From Thermoplasmata archaeon (GTDB taxonomy: Archaea > Thermoplasmatota > Thermoplasmata > Thermoplasmatales > Thermoplasmataceae), in NCBI GenBank assembly GCA_021797385.1, contig JAJZZW010000006.1, positions 1-31,603 on the forward strand: a stretch of 31,603 nucleotides of DNA. The letters are read 5' to 3'. Made by a program: the position numbers and the translations under genes. Shown here piece after piece: positions 7,711 through 15,426 of the stretch (positions within the stretch are counted from its first letter, which is position 1; the number at the start of each line of letters is the position of its first letter). A model generated the notes under the pieces. The model was given only the letters and a program-made list of their open reading frames with translations, was not told the origin of the DNA and did no database searches.

Positions 7711-7928
7711 TTTTCATCATCTCCAACTATGTACATAACACCGATTATGGCAGCAACCAGAAGCACAGATAGCAGTTCAAATGGGACAATATATGTGGAA
7801 AAGAGCAAATGACCTATTCGGGATATGTCCTGTGATCGCCTGGTGAGAGTACCGCTGATAGTCAGGAGATTTGCCCCGATAACTATGAGAAATATTATTG
7901 CCGCGATTTTCTGTGCCTTATTCTTCAA
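7707..7928 (-). CDS. nuoJ: Complex I subunit J, C-terminal half
   Basis: A 73-residue protein with two membrane helices, matching the C-terminal part of NuoJ: an IGHLLFSTYIVPFELLSVLL block (residues 38-57) and the closing AAIIGVMYIVG helix. It starts at TTG 7928 with GGGAGGGAAGG just upstream, inside the last codons of the N-terminal half, so the two overlap by 11 bases in different frames. Both halves keep clean ends and good ribosome sites, so this looks like a stable split gene and not a frameshift error. A two-ORF NuoJ is, as far as I recall, known in some archaeal complex I operons. Confidence 0.85.
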   Translation of the reverse strand: MKNKAQKIAAIIFLIVIGANLLTISGTLTRRSQDISRIGHLLFSTYIVPFELLSVLLVAAIIGVMYIVGDDEK

Positions 7929-8169
7929 CGTCCTTCCCTCCCGTCAACATGAGAACAAACACTATAAGTATTACAATTGAACCTGTATATACAAGTAATT
8001 CAACACTTCCCAGAAAGCTCAGTCCAATCAATATGAATATTGATGAGAACACAAGCATGAGAATAAATAAGAACATGGATGAATGTATAAGATTTTTAGA
8101 ACTTATGGCGGCCAGAGCCATTATCACTGCAAGGGCTGCGAATGCAAGGAAAATAATAGTAAATATCAT
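7918..8169 (-). CDS. nuoJ: Complex I subunit J, N-terminal half
   Basis: An 83-residue protein with three membrane helices. The third contains ELLVYTGSIVILIVFVLML (residues about 58-76), the conserved NuoJ helix with the pi-bulge Tyr and Gly (VYxGxIxVL) that takes part in coupling. The protein ends in a short charged tail (GGKDVEE), and the C-terminal two helices are encoded by the next gene. ATG 8169 overlaps the nuoI stop. Together the two halves give about 156 residues, close to a normal single NuoJ of 160-180. Confidence 0.88.
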   Translation of the reverse strand: MIFTIIFLAFAALAVIMALAAISSKNLIHSSMFLFILMLVFSSIFILIGLSFLGSVELLVYTGSIVILIVFVLMLTGGKDVEE

Positions 8170-8663
8170 TTTATGACATCCTCCTCCTGCATAGTTAACT
8201 CCTGTGGAGAATAGGTAAAGCTGTTTCTCGTCCTGGCATCCTCAAACTGGTGTGTGAGGTAAATTGCATCTGTAGGGCATATCTCCTCGCACTGCCTGCA
8301 TACAGTGCATGTTCCGAAATTCACATCTGGATATATATTCCTCTTATTCTGCAGATTTTTCCTGTCTCCCCTGGCAGTCTGAACAACGTTATTTTCAAGA
8401 CCACTTCTATCAAGGTCCCAGTGCTCCATTTTTATGCTATGATTTGGGCATATTTTTGAGCATAATGTGCAGCCAACGCATGCCTCCGGAACAAGAAATA
8501 TTCTGAATCTGAATCTTTCCGGTATTTCCCCCTTATCCTCGGGATACTGTGTTGTTACCGGTTTTTTAAACATGTATTTTCCCATACTGTACATTAATTT
8601 CAGTGACCCAACAACAGGTATGGGTTTTTTCGGCATTTCAATTTCTTTAACAGTAGCTACCAT
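8166..8663 (-). CDS. nuoI: Complex I subunit I, 2x[4Fe-4S] ferredoxin-like
   Basis: ATG 8663 is chosen because AAGGTGAT lies five bases upstream; an in-frame GTG at 8672 would sit inside that ribosome site. The product has 165 residues and two full cluster motifs: CVGCTLCSKICP (first cysteine at residue 62) and CTVCRQCEEICPT (first cysteine at 119). These bind clusters N6a and N6b and pass electrons to NuoB. The segment between the motifs is 46 residues with a basic stretch (GDRKNLQNKR), longer than in most bacterial NuoI proteins. The stop codon of nuoH is embedded in the ribosome site. Confidence 0.94.
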   Translation of the reverse strand: MVATVKEIEMPKKPIPVVGSLKLMYSMGKYMFKKPVTTQYPEDKGEIPERFRFRIFLVPEACVGCTLCSKICPNHSIKMEHWDLDRSGLENNVVQTARGDRKNLQNKRNIYPDVNFGTCTVCRQCEEICPTDAIYLTHQFEDARTRNSFTYSPQELTMQEEDVIK

Positions 8664-8668
8664 TTTTA

Positions 8669-9724
8669 TCACCTTATATATAGTACGAATAAACCTGCGT
8701 ACACCAGGTTGACCATGGAAAGCGGAAGCAGGTACTTCCAGCCAAGATTTACAAACTTATCGATTCTTATCCTGGGAATTGCAACCCATATGAGGAATGA
8801 AATGAGTACGAGTATATCGGTTTTGATGAATAGATAGATAAATCCCACATAGTTATCATAGGGCCCATTGTACCCGCCTAGGTAAAGTACGGAGATCAGA
8901 AATGAACTCAGGTACACCATGCCGAATAAACCTATGTAGAAGAAACCGAACCTCATACCTGAATATTCTGTGGTGTATCCAGAAATAAGCTCGCTGTCAC
9001 TCTCACCCAGATCAAATGGGGAATAGGAAGCCCTAGCAACCATGGATATAAAAAATATTAAAAGACCCAGCGGCTCTATAATCCCATAGGGTATAATTTG
9101 ATTCTCGACGATGCCGGAAAGGGTGAATCCACCGGCTATAGCATTTCCTGTAACGTATGATCTTGATGATACTATTACTATGGCAAGGACACTTATCATC
9201 ATGGGGATTTCAAAGGATATATCTTTAGCAACAGCCCTCATCGTTCCGAGTAATGCATAATTGCTTTTGGTACTGATGCCTCCAAGTATTTCCCCTATGG
9301 GAATGATTGAAAGTATACCGAACATCAATATCAGGGTTACCTTTGAATGTGTTACTGCAAGCGATCCGAAATATGCCAGATCTCCGAATGGTAGAAGAAC
9401 AAATGCAAGTATGGTCGCAATCATTACAATAATAGGAGCTATTTTATATGCCATATCATCCCGATTTTCAGGTAAAATAGATTCCTTGCCTATGAGCTTC
9501 AGTGCATCTGCTATCAACTGGAGAAGACCGAATTTACCGACCCTATTGGGTCCGATCCTTCTCTGGATTCTTGCCATATATTTCCTGAATATGTAAATTA
9601 ACGCTATAAAAGAAACTGCAACAAAAATCAGTACAATAATGGACTGTAAGAGATATGCCAGGCCATATGATGCAAAATTTCCGAGAAAAGAGAGCCACTG
9701 GTGAATTCTTAACAGTATGCTCAT
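8669..9724 (-). CDS. nuoH: Complex I subunit H (quinone-chamber membrane subunit)
   Basis: A 351-residue protein with about eight to nine membrane helices. The family signatures RRIGPNRVGKFGLLQLIADALKL (split over residues 55-77) and FDLGESDSELISGYTTEYSGM (237-257) form the quinone cavity floor. The N-terminal flank of the second motif is unusual: the common AExxRxPFD reads ARASYSPFD, so Glu is Arg231 and Arg is Tyr234. Other acidic cavity residues (Glu241, Glu245, Glu253) remain. ATG 9724 overlaps the nuoD stop as ATGA. The C-terminal block IPRIRIDKFVNLGWKYLLPL is standard. Confidence 0.94.
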   Translation of the reverse strand: MSILLRIHQWLSFLGNFASYGLAYLLQSIIVLIFVAVSFIALIYIFRKYMARIQRRIGPNRVGKFGLLQLIADALKLIGKESILPENRDDMAYKIAPIIVMIATILAFVLLPFGDLAYFGSLAVTHSKVTLILMFGILSIIPIGEILGGISTKSNYALLGTMRAVAKDISFEIPMMISVLAIVIVSSRSYVTGNAIAGGFTLSGIVENQIIPYGIIEPLGLLIFFISMVARASYSPFDLGESDSELISGYTTEYSGMRFGFFYIGLFGMVYLSSFLISVLYLGGYNGPYDNYVGFIYLFIKTDILVLISFLIWVAIPRIRIDKFVNLGWKYLLPLSMVNLVYAGLFVLYIR

Positions 9725-10824
9725 CTATCCACCTCTCCAGCAACAGCATCAACTGATGCTATAGTAATGATAAGGTCAGCAATAAGTGATCCTTTAGTCA
9801 TAATCGGGACCACGGCAAGATTTTTGAACGATGGGCTACGGGCGTGAACCCTATATGGCTTAACTCCTCCGTCTCCCCTAATAAAAACCCCGAATTCCCC
9901 ACTTTCTGATTCAACCCTGGTAAATACGTCTCCCTGCCCTTTCAGAAGAAGCATGGCAGATTTCTTTGCCTTGGGATTGAAATAAGGACCTTCAGGAAGT
10001 TTTGCAAGGCACTGCTCGATAATTCTCACTGACTGCCTTAATTCTTCTACTTTTACAAGAAATCTGCCCATATTGTCCTTTGTCCTTGCAATGGGAACAT
10101 CAAAGTTTACCTTGTCATAGTATAAATACGGTGAATCTTTCCTCACATCATAGGGAATGCCGGATGCCCTGAGCATTGGTCCGGTAACACCGTAATCCAT
10201 TGCTATATCAGGTTCGAGTATGCCGGTTCCCACATTTCTCTGCCAGAAGATTTCGCTATCAGTAAACATTTTTACTATTTCTTCAAATTTTCCCTTGAAC
10301 CCGGCAATAAATGCTTTAATTTCATCTACTATTTTGTCTGTGAAATCCTGATACACACCACCGATGCTCATATAATTAACTTCCTGCCTGCCACCGGAAG
10401 CTTCAACAAATATTCTCTGTATTTTTTCACGCTCATGGAATGTGTGAAAAAATGGCGTGAGCATTCCAACATCTAGCCCAAGAGCACCTATCCCGACCAT
10501 TCTTGCAGCAATTCTGTTCAGCTCTGCCATGATCATCCTGATCCACTGTGCACGTTCCGGCACCTCTATGTCCATAAGGGCTTCCACAGCCCGTAGATAA
10601 CCAAGTTCCATGTTCATGGAATCAATATAATCCATACGGTCAAAATAAATCATATTATTTACGAAATAATTCAATTCACATATTTTCTCTGCATTTCTAT
10701 GGAGATAACCTATGGTTATGTCCACATCTTCAACTGTTTCCTCATTAAGTTTTACCCTGAATCTATAAATTCCGTGTGTTGCCGGATGGACCGGCCCGAT
10801 ATTCAGTTCAATCCAGTGGGACAT
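9721..10824 (-). CDS. nuoD: Complex I subunit D, 49-kDa type
   Basis: ATG 10824 shares bases with the nuoC stop (TAATG), preceded by GAGGGT; an in-frame TTG two codons upstream is less likely. The product has 367 residues, close to the expected length for a NuoD not fused to NuoC. GPVHPATHG near the N-terminus carries the quinone-site histidine. DRMDYID carries the tyrosine of the quinone pocket region. The core block HEREKIQRIFVEASGGR matches the family. The [NiFe] cysteines of the related hydrogenase large subunits are absent, so this is complex I and not a membrane hydrogenase. Confidence 0.95.
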   Translation of the reverse strand: MSHWIELNIGPVHPATHGIYRFRVKLNEETVEDVDITIGYLHRNAEKICELNYFVNNMIYFDRMDYIDSMNMELGYLRAVEALMDIEVPERAQWIRMIMAELNRIAARMVGIGALGLDVGMLTPFFHTFHEREKIQRIFVEASGGRQEVNYMSIGGVYQDFTDKIVDEIKAFIAGFKGKFEEIVKMFTDSEIFWQRNVGTGILEPDIAMDYGVTGPMLRASGIPYDVRKDSPYLYYDKVNFDVPIARTKDNMGRFLVKVEELRQSVRIIEQCLAKLPEGPYFNPKAKKSAMLLLKGQGDVFTRVESESGEFGVFIRGDGGVKPYRVHARSPSFKNLAVVPIMTKGSLIADLIITIASVDAVAGEVDR

Positions 10825-11279
10825 TACCAACCCTCTTTCTCATCGAAACTTACATGCTCATTCCCATCCCTATCCATACTGACGTACTGAACCTTGTTGA
10901 GGTCGTAATCCTTTCTAAGGGGATGACCAACCCATTCATCCGGAAGTAATATGCGCCTGAGATTTTCATGCCCTTCAAAGGTTATTCCCATGAGATCATA
11001 CTGTTCCCTTTCATCCACAATTGCGGCCTTCCATAGTTTTGTAATGGACGGGACCTTCTCATCAGTGGTTGAGATTTTCACGCATATGTAATCGTTTTTG
11101 TCAAAATTATGGATATGGTAAATAACATCAATATGGTCTTTCATATCAACGCCGGTTATGGATGAAAGGAAATATCTCCTGCCCTTATAATCTTCCATGA
11201 GCTCTACTAAATCTGATTTGTCGATGTTCAGTATCTTCATTCCTGATTTGTCGGTTTCTTCAGATAGAATTTTGTACAT
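10824..11279 (-). CDS. nuoC: Complex I subunit C, 30-kDa type
   Basis: A 151-residue soluble subunit. ATG 11279 is chosen because AGGTGAT lies five bases upstream; the GTG at 11288 is inside that site. The signature near the C-terminus is present: EREQYDLMGITFEGHENLRR with LLPDEWVGHPLRKDY following. It contacts NuoD and NuoB in the connecting arm. The N-terminal 60 residues are variable, as usual. Its stop overlaps the start of nuoD. Confidence 0.93.
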   Translation of the reverse strand: MYKILSEETDKSGMKILNIDKSDLVELMEDYKGRRYFLSSITGVDMKDHIDVIYHIHNFDKNDYICVKISTTDEKVPSITKLWKAAIVDEREQYDLMGITFEGHENLRRILLPDEWVGHPLRKDYDLNKVQYVSMDRDGNEHVSFDEKEGW

Positions 11280-11284
11280 TTTTA

Positions 11285-11749
11285 TCACCTGTCAGTCTCA
11301 TTTCTGATTTTTTTCTGCAGGGTAATCAACCCGTATGTAAGAGCCTGTGGTGTAGGAGGGCATCCGGGAACATAAACATCCACCGGAACAACCTTATCAA
11401 CGCCGAGAACCACAGAATAGCCATCGACGTATGGACCACCCTGAATTACACAGACCCCCATGGCAATAACATATTTTGGGTAGGGCATTTCCTCATATAT
11501 CCTCTTGAGCCGGGGTGCCATCCGTTTTGTAGTTGTTCCTGCGACAATCATCAGATCAGATTGCCTGGGAGAATTCCTGAATATTTCACTTCCAAACCTT
11601 GCAACATCAACATCAGCAGCCTGTGTTGCCATCATTTCAATGGCACAGCACGCAAGTCCCATTGTAAGAGGCCAGAGTGAGTTTGATCTGCCCCATTCCA
11701 GAGCCTTCTCCAGCGTGGTTGTTTTTATGCCTGCCTCTCCAGTTTTCAT
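11285..11749 (-). CDS. nuoB: Complex I subunit B, N2 cluster subunit
   Basis: A 154-residue protein. ATG 11749 overlaps the nuoA stop (ATGA) and follows AGGTGG by five bases; a GTG at 11758 would lie in the ribosome site. All four ligands of the terminal [4Fe-4S] cluster N2 are present: the tandem pair in LACCAIEMM (Cys34, Cys35), Cys100 in GVCVIQGG, and Cys130 in VPGCPPTP. The loop [13 protein letters not shown] is also typical. N2 hands electrons to the quinone in the cavity formed with NuoD and NuoH. Confidence 0.96.
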   Translation of the reverse strand: MKTGEAGIKTTTLEKALEWGRSNSLWPLTMGLACCAIEMMATQAADVDVARFGSEIFRNSPRQSDLMIVAGTTTKRMAPRLKRIYEEMPYPKYVIAMGVCVIQGGPYVDGYSVVLGVDKVVPVDVYVPGCPPTPQALTYGLITLQKKIRNETDR

Positions 11750-12180
11750 TTCATCCACCTCATATAGCCTTTCTTATATGCATAAAAAACTGCAAACAGT
11801 GGCATGGCAAGAAAAGCTATTGTTTCAATGAACGGAATAATTCCTAAGGTGTAGAAATCAAAAGCCCAGGGTAGTAATAAAAGCATATCTACATCGAATA
11901 ATATGAATAGGAATATTATAACATAATACTGTACTGTTATATGGCCCTCGGCGTATTCAGTAGCAACCTCTCCGCTTTCATATGGCTTGAGATAGGAATC
12001 GTCTGTAACCGGAGGCTTATTTTCCAGTGATAGATTTCTTGATATTTCCTTCCTGCTGAATCTGATTCCCCCTTTCTTGTATCTGCCGGCACCGATTGTC
12101 GGGAGTATTTTAAATGCAAGATACAGCGCAAGAACCAGAATAATTATCGTAATCGCCATAGAAGCATATCCCAATATCAT
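11746..12180 (-). CDS. nuoA: Complex I subunit A
   Basis: ATG 12180 is chosen because it lies about 27 bases from a good TATA box; the upstream TTG at 12198 would be only about 9 bases from it. The product has 144 residues and three membrane helices. A basic loop (RKEISRNLS) and the conserved KPYESG lie between helix 1 and helix 2, and the family signature [15 protein letters not shown] follows in helix 2. It is the first gene of the operon, and its small membrane subunit packs around the quinone entry region with NuoH and NuoJ. The loop between helix 1 and 2 is longer than in most bacterial NuoA. Confidence 0.93.
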   Translation of the reverse strand: MILGYASMAITIIILVLALYLAFKILPTIGAGRYKKGGIRFSRKEISRNLSLENKPPVTDDSYLKPYESGEVATEYAEGHITVQYYVIIFLFILFDVDMLLLLPWAFDFYTLGIIPFIETIAFLAMPLFAVFYAYKKGYMRWMK

Positions 12181-12200
12181 TGTTCTTATATTTTTCAAGA

Positions 12201-12214
12201 CTATTTAATTATAT
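12201..12214 (-). promoter_or_regulatory. Promoter (TATA box) of the complex I operon
   Basis: The minus strand reads ATATAATTAAATAG, centred about 27 bases before the nuoA ATG at 12180, which implies a leaderless transcript. The rest of 12181-12327 is AT-rich spacer between nuoA and the end of gatE, with no strong hairpin. Confidence 0.5.
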
Positions 12215-12327
12215 CGAATAGTAAGAAAATAAGAATTTTCCGGCATTTCCAGAGAGATGAATGCCACGTTATAACTGCAAAAAATTTTAAAATTTAAGCT
12301 ACAAAAGTATCCAAATTATGTACATAT

Positions 12328-14181
12328 TTAATCTGCTGTTTTCATTTCCTTGAATATTTGAATCACAATCTTAGGATCGAATGAGTGGTCTGTTTTCTTT
12401 CTGAACATAACTATGAGATTTTTTTCATTTATATTTTCTTCAGTCTTGAGTTGCATTATAATTCTTCTGATTTCATCCTCTGTCAGAGGTGTAAGTTCTC
12501 TGCGGTTCTCAATTTCGGAAAGAGGTATATTACTCAGCATATACAGGGAGATGGCAAGTTCCAGTGTGCTTCTGTCCCATTTTTTTCTATTTCCCATTCC
12601 GAAGATGCTTGTGATTTTATTATCTCTGCTATACTGATTTCCGCTTGAAAGTGTAACGCCCATGATATCTCTTATTTCATCGGGAGTAAGTTTCTTACCG
12701 CGCTTCTTCTCAAATTCAGGTATGATCTGGAGTAGAATTCTTGATAAAATGGAAGGATTATTGAAATCCTTTGCAAGAACTGTGAATAATGTAAGCATGT
12801 TGGTATTTATGATTGACTCAGCTTCAACCTGTGATAACTTGAATGTTTCTGTAAGTTCATTTTTTATTTCGTCAAGAGATTTCGGCACCATATACTCTAT
12901 ACTTTTTATATGTTCTTCAGTAATTTCAATAACAGGTATATCTGTTTCAGGATACATTCTTTCCTTCCCGGCAAGTGGCCTCAAATACCTGGTTTCTCCT
13001 GACTGGGTTGCAGCCCTGGTCTCTTCCAGGTTCATTCTCACGAGCTTATCCAGTCGCTGGTTTAAGAGTGGCCCCAGCGCTTTAATGGAGGACTTATCAG
13101 CTATGACAACGATGACAGCATCGTTATCTTTTTTACCCACAGATGAATAGATTTCTTTCAATTCCTGATCTGTTAGCCCGTAAGCGGGAAATTCGTCCGA
13201 ATGCATCAGGCCGCCTATACCCAAATTTTTGGCCACGTCCGCAAGTTCTCTGCCCAGCCGGTAATCACCGTGCTTCATGAGATGATTGCAACCTGGCAGC
13301 CTTGCACTCATAACGGACCTGCCTGAATCTATAGCCTTTTTAATCATTGAAGAACCGGTGTTTCCGAATATGCCGGTTATATCGACAAAATTTTCTACTA
13401 CTGGAGGCTTTCCGGAGAATTTGCCGGAGATTTCACTTAGAGATTTCTGTCTTTTAATTTCATAGTCCAGAGTATCTTTAATGAATGAAAGTTTTGATAC
13501 TCCTTTAATTTCCACACGCCCAAACCCCATTGAAAAATTGACATCCTGCCTTATTGAGTCGACCTCGCCACGGAAGTTCCCCATGGACATTACAAAATGC
13601 CCGATGGCTTTCGCTGTTTCCAGGGCATGGTCCGGATCGACTATATCCGGCTCCGTTGATATCTCTATTAATGGAATGCCCAGCCTGTCAAGAGAATATT
13701 CAGCCTTTCCATGCTTTTCGGATATTTTCCTGCATGCATCCTCTTCAAGTGTAATTGTTGATATCCTTACGCGACCCTTTGATGTTCTGATGTAACCGTC
13801 CAATCCGATAATGCCGGTTCTCTGAAAACCGGATGTATTGGACCCGTCTATTACAATTTTTCTCATGAATGAGGCGTAATCGAGAATTTTGCAATTCAGT
13901 GCCCGGGATATTGCAATAGCATCGTTAAGGGCTTCCTGGTTAACCGGGTGTGGGGGCTCCTCATCTTTCTCCACCAGACAGGAGTTGGAACTGACACGGT
14001 AAAGGAATTCACGGTTTCTTATATTTTCATATTCCACAGCATTATCTAATTTGCCCATCTCACCCATAACGGGTGTAAGCTTTCTCTGGAACGCGGAACC
14101 TGAATCGGTTCCTTCTGTACTGCATGAACAGAACAGTTTATTTCCTTTTAATTGAAAATGTATTTCCAGACCTATTTTCAT
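12328..14181 (-). CDS. gatE: Glu-tRNA(Gln) amidotransferase subunit E
   Basis: The archaea-specific GatE, partner of GatD in making Gln-tRNA(Gln) from mischarged Glu-tRNA(Gln). ATG 14181 is chosen (617 residues) because AAGTGAT lies five bases upstream; the GTG at 14190 overlaps that site. The N-terminus MKIGLEIHFQLKGNKLFCSCS is the GatB/GatE kinase signature, with CxC for zinc, and DVNFSMGFGRVEIKG and RYLRPL..RMYPETDIP are further GatB/E blocks. The C-terminal about 170 residues form the helical and YqeY-like tRNA-binding tail. Normal length is about 620. It is directly coupled to gatD by an overlap. Confidence 0.95.
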   Translation of the reverse strand: MKIGLEIHFQLKGNKLFCSCSTEGTDSGSAFQRKLTPVMGEMGKLDNAVEYENIRNREFLYRVSSNSCLVEKDEEPPHPVNQEALNDAIAISRALNCKILDYASFMRKIVIDGSNTSGFQRTGIIGLDGYIRTSKGRVRISTITLEEDACRKISEKHGKAEYSLDRLGIPLIEISTEPDIVDPDHALETAKAIGHFVMSMGNFRGEVDSIRQDVNFSMGFGRVEIKGVSKLSFIKDTLDYEIKRQKSLSEISGKFSGKPPVVENFVDITGIFGNTGSSMIKKAIDSGRSVMSARLPGCNHLMKHGDYRLGRELADVAKNLGIGGLMHSDEFPAYGLTDQELKEIYSSVGKKDNDAVIVVIADKSSIKALGPLLNQRLDKLVRMNLEETRAATQSGETRYLRPLAGKERMYPETDIPVIEITEEHIKSIEYMVPKSLDEIKNELTETFKLSQVEAESIINTNMLTLFTVLAKDFNNPSILSRILLQIIPEFEKKRGKKLTPDEIRDIMGVTLSSGNQYSRDNKITSIFGMGNRKKWDRSTLELAISLYMLSNIPLSEIENRRELTPLTEDEIRRIIMQLKTEENINEKNLIVMFRKKTDHSFDPKIVIQIFKEMKTAD

Positions 14182-14186
14182 AACTA

Positions 14187-15395
14187 TCACTTTATTATAT
14201 CCTCAATTTCCCCCCTCATATTTGCTTTCATTAATTTATTCAAATCATCGGGATAATTTGCAAGTATATACATTGCTTTTACCATTGCAGTTTCTGCGAG
14301 CATATTATCAAGGGAAATTACACCAGCATGAATAAGATCACGACCTGTAGAATACACATTCATATTAACATTCCCGTATATGCACTGTGAAGTCATAAAG
14401 AAGGCAGTTTCCTTTGATAATTTGTTGATTACATTCAATACGCCAGAGGATACGTGCCCGAGCCCTGTGCCCATTATAATTACAGCTTTCTTATTATATG
14501 ACAGATTGTAGAAGTCTTCTTCCTTCATTCCGGGATAAAAATACACAAGCCCCACATTTTCGTCCAGCTTATCCTTCAGAACAATATTCTCCGAGGGCTT
14601 TTTTATGTAATTTTCCTTTGATACCTTGCCGTTTGAATATTTAGCCACAGGAGATTCTCCGATAGACGTAAAAGCGTTCCTACTGCTTGTATGCATCTTT
14701 CTTGTACGTGTTCCACGGTAAAGAGAGATAGAATCGTCCGATGTGCCTGTGTGCATGGATATTCCAACCTCTCCCGTATCCATGGAAGCGAAATATATTG
14801 ATCCCTCTATATTCATAAAAGCATCACTGCTTGGCCGATCGGAACTTCTCTGGCTTCCTGTAAATATTACCGGTTTCGTCTGTTCCTCGAACATGAAAGA
14901 TAATGCTGAGGCAGAATACTGCATTGTGTCGGTTCCGTGGAATATTATTACCGAATTGCCCTTCTTCATGGCATCACGTGCCTTCCTGGCAAAAGTAATC
15001 CATTTGCCGGCATCCACATTTTCACTCAGAATATTTTCAATGTTTTCATGATAAAGTTTGAACCGATCTATGTTATTAACAAAATTGTACAAATATGATA
15101 TGTCCTTTACCGGTTTTACTGCTCCGGTTTTATAGTCCACGGAACTGCCTATGGTTCCACCTGTTGTAAGTATGCATATGCCATTTTCCCCGCATTTGCT
15201 GTATATTTCCCTTTTCGAATTGCTTTCCGGCGATTCGGCAGGATATTGTTTCCCGATTCTGAATGAACTTTTATTCAGTGTTATATTGTAACCACTGCCC
15301 AGCTTGATCGTAATTGTTTTTTCTGAAGAACTTATAAAAGTTCCGGTATACTCTGTTCCCTTATATGAAAAATCTACTTTCTGGCCTATTAACAT
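14187..15395 (-). CDS. gatD: Glu-tRNA(Gln) amidotransferase subunit D
   Basis: A 402-residue protein. The first about 65 residues form the small GatD N-terminal barrel (GQKVDFSYKGTEYTG). The rest is an L-asparaginase-type domain that releases ammonia for GatE. Catalytic residues are visible: Thr81 in ILTTGGTIGS, and Thr155-Asp156 in FHGTDTMQYSA, with the conserved SQRSSDRPSSDA block after them. Length is a little short of the usual about 430 residues. ATG 15395 has GAAGG seven bases upstream. Its TGA stop is embedded in the ribosome site of gatE. Confidence 0.95.
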   Translation of the reverse strand: MLIGQKVDFSYKGTEYTGTFISSSEKTITIKLGSGYNITLNKSSFRIGKQYPAESPESNSKREIYSKCGENGICILTTGGTIGSSVDYKTGAVKPVKDISYLYNFVNNIDRFKLYHENIENILSENVDAGKWITFARKARDAMKKGNSVIIFHGTDTMQYSASALSFMFEEQTKPVIFTGSQRSSDRPSSDAFMNIEGSIYFASMDTGEVGISMHTGTSDDSISLYRGTRTRKMHTSSRNAFTSIGESPVAKYSNGKVSKENYIKKPSENIVLKDKLDENVGLVYFYPGMKEEDFYNLSYNKKAVIIMGTGLGHVSSGVLNVINKLSKETAFFMTSQCIYGNVNMNVYSTGRDLIHAGVISLDNMLAETAMVKAMYILANYPDDLNKLMKANMRGEIEDIIK

Positions 15396-15426
15396 TATCC
15401 TTCAATTAATAAAGAATATAAAAACC

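Noticed and set aside
12016..12033. NuoA carries YESG where many relatives have YECG
   Set aside because: E. coli NuoA also has ESG at this place, so the missing cysteine is not unusual.
12662..13150. A 162-codon open frame on the plus strand
   Set aside because: It is antisense to gatE, is serine-rich as expected for a shadow frame, and has no promoter or family resemblance.
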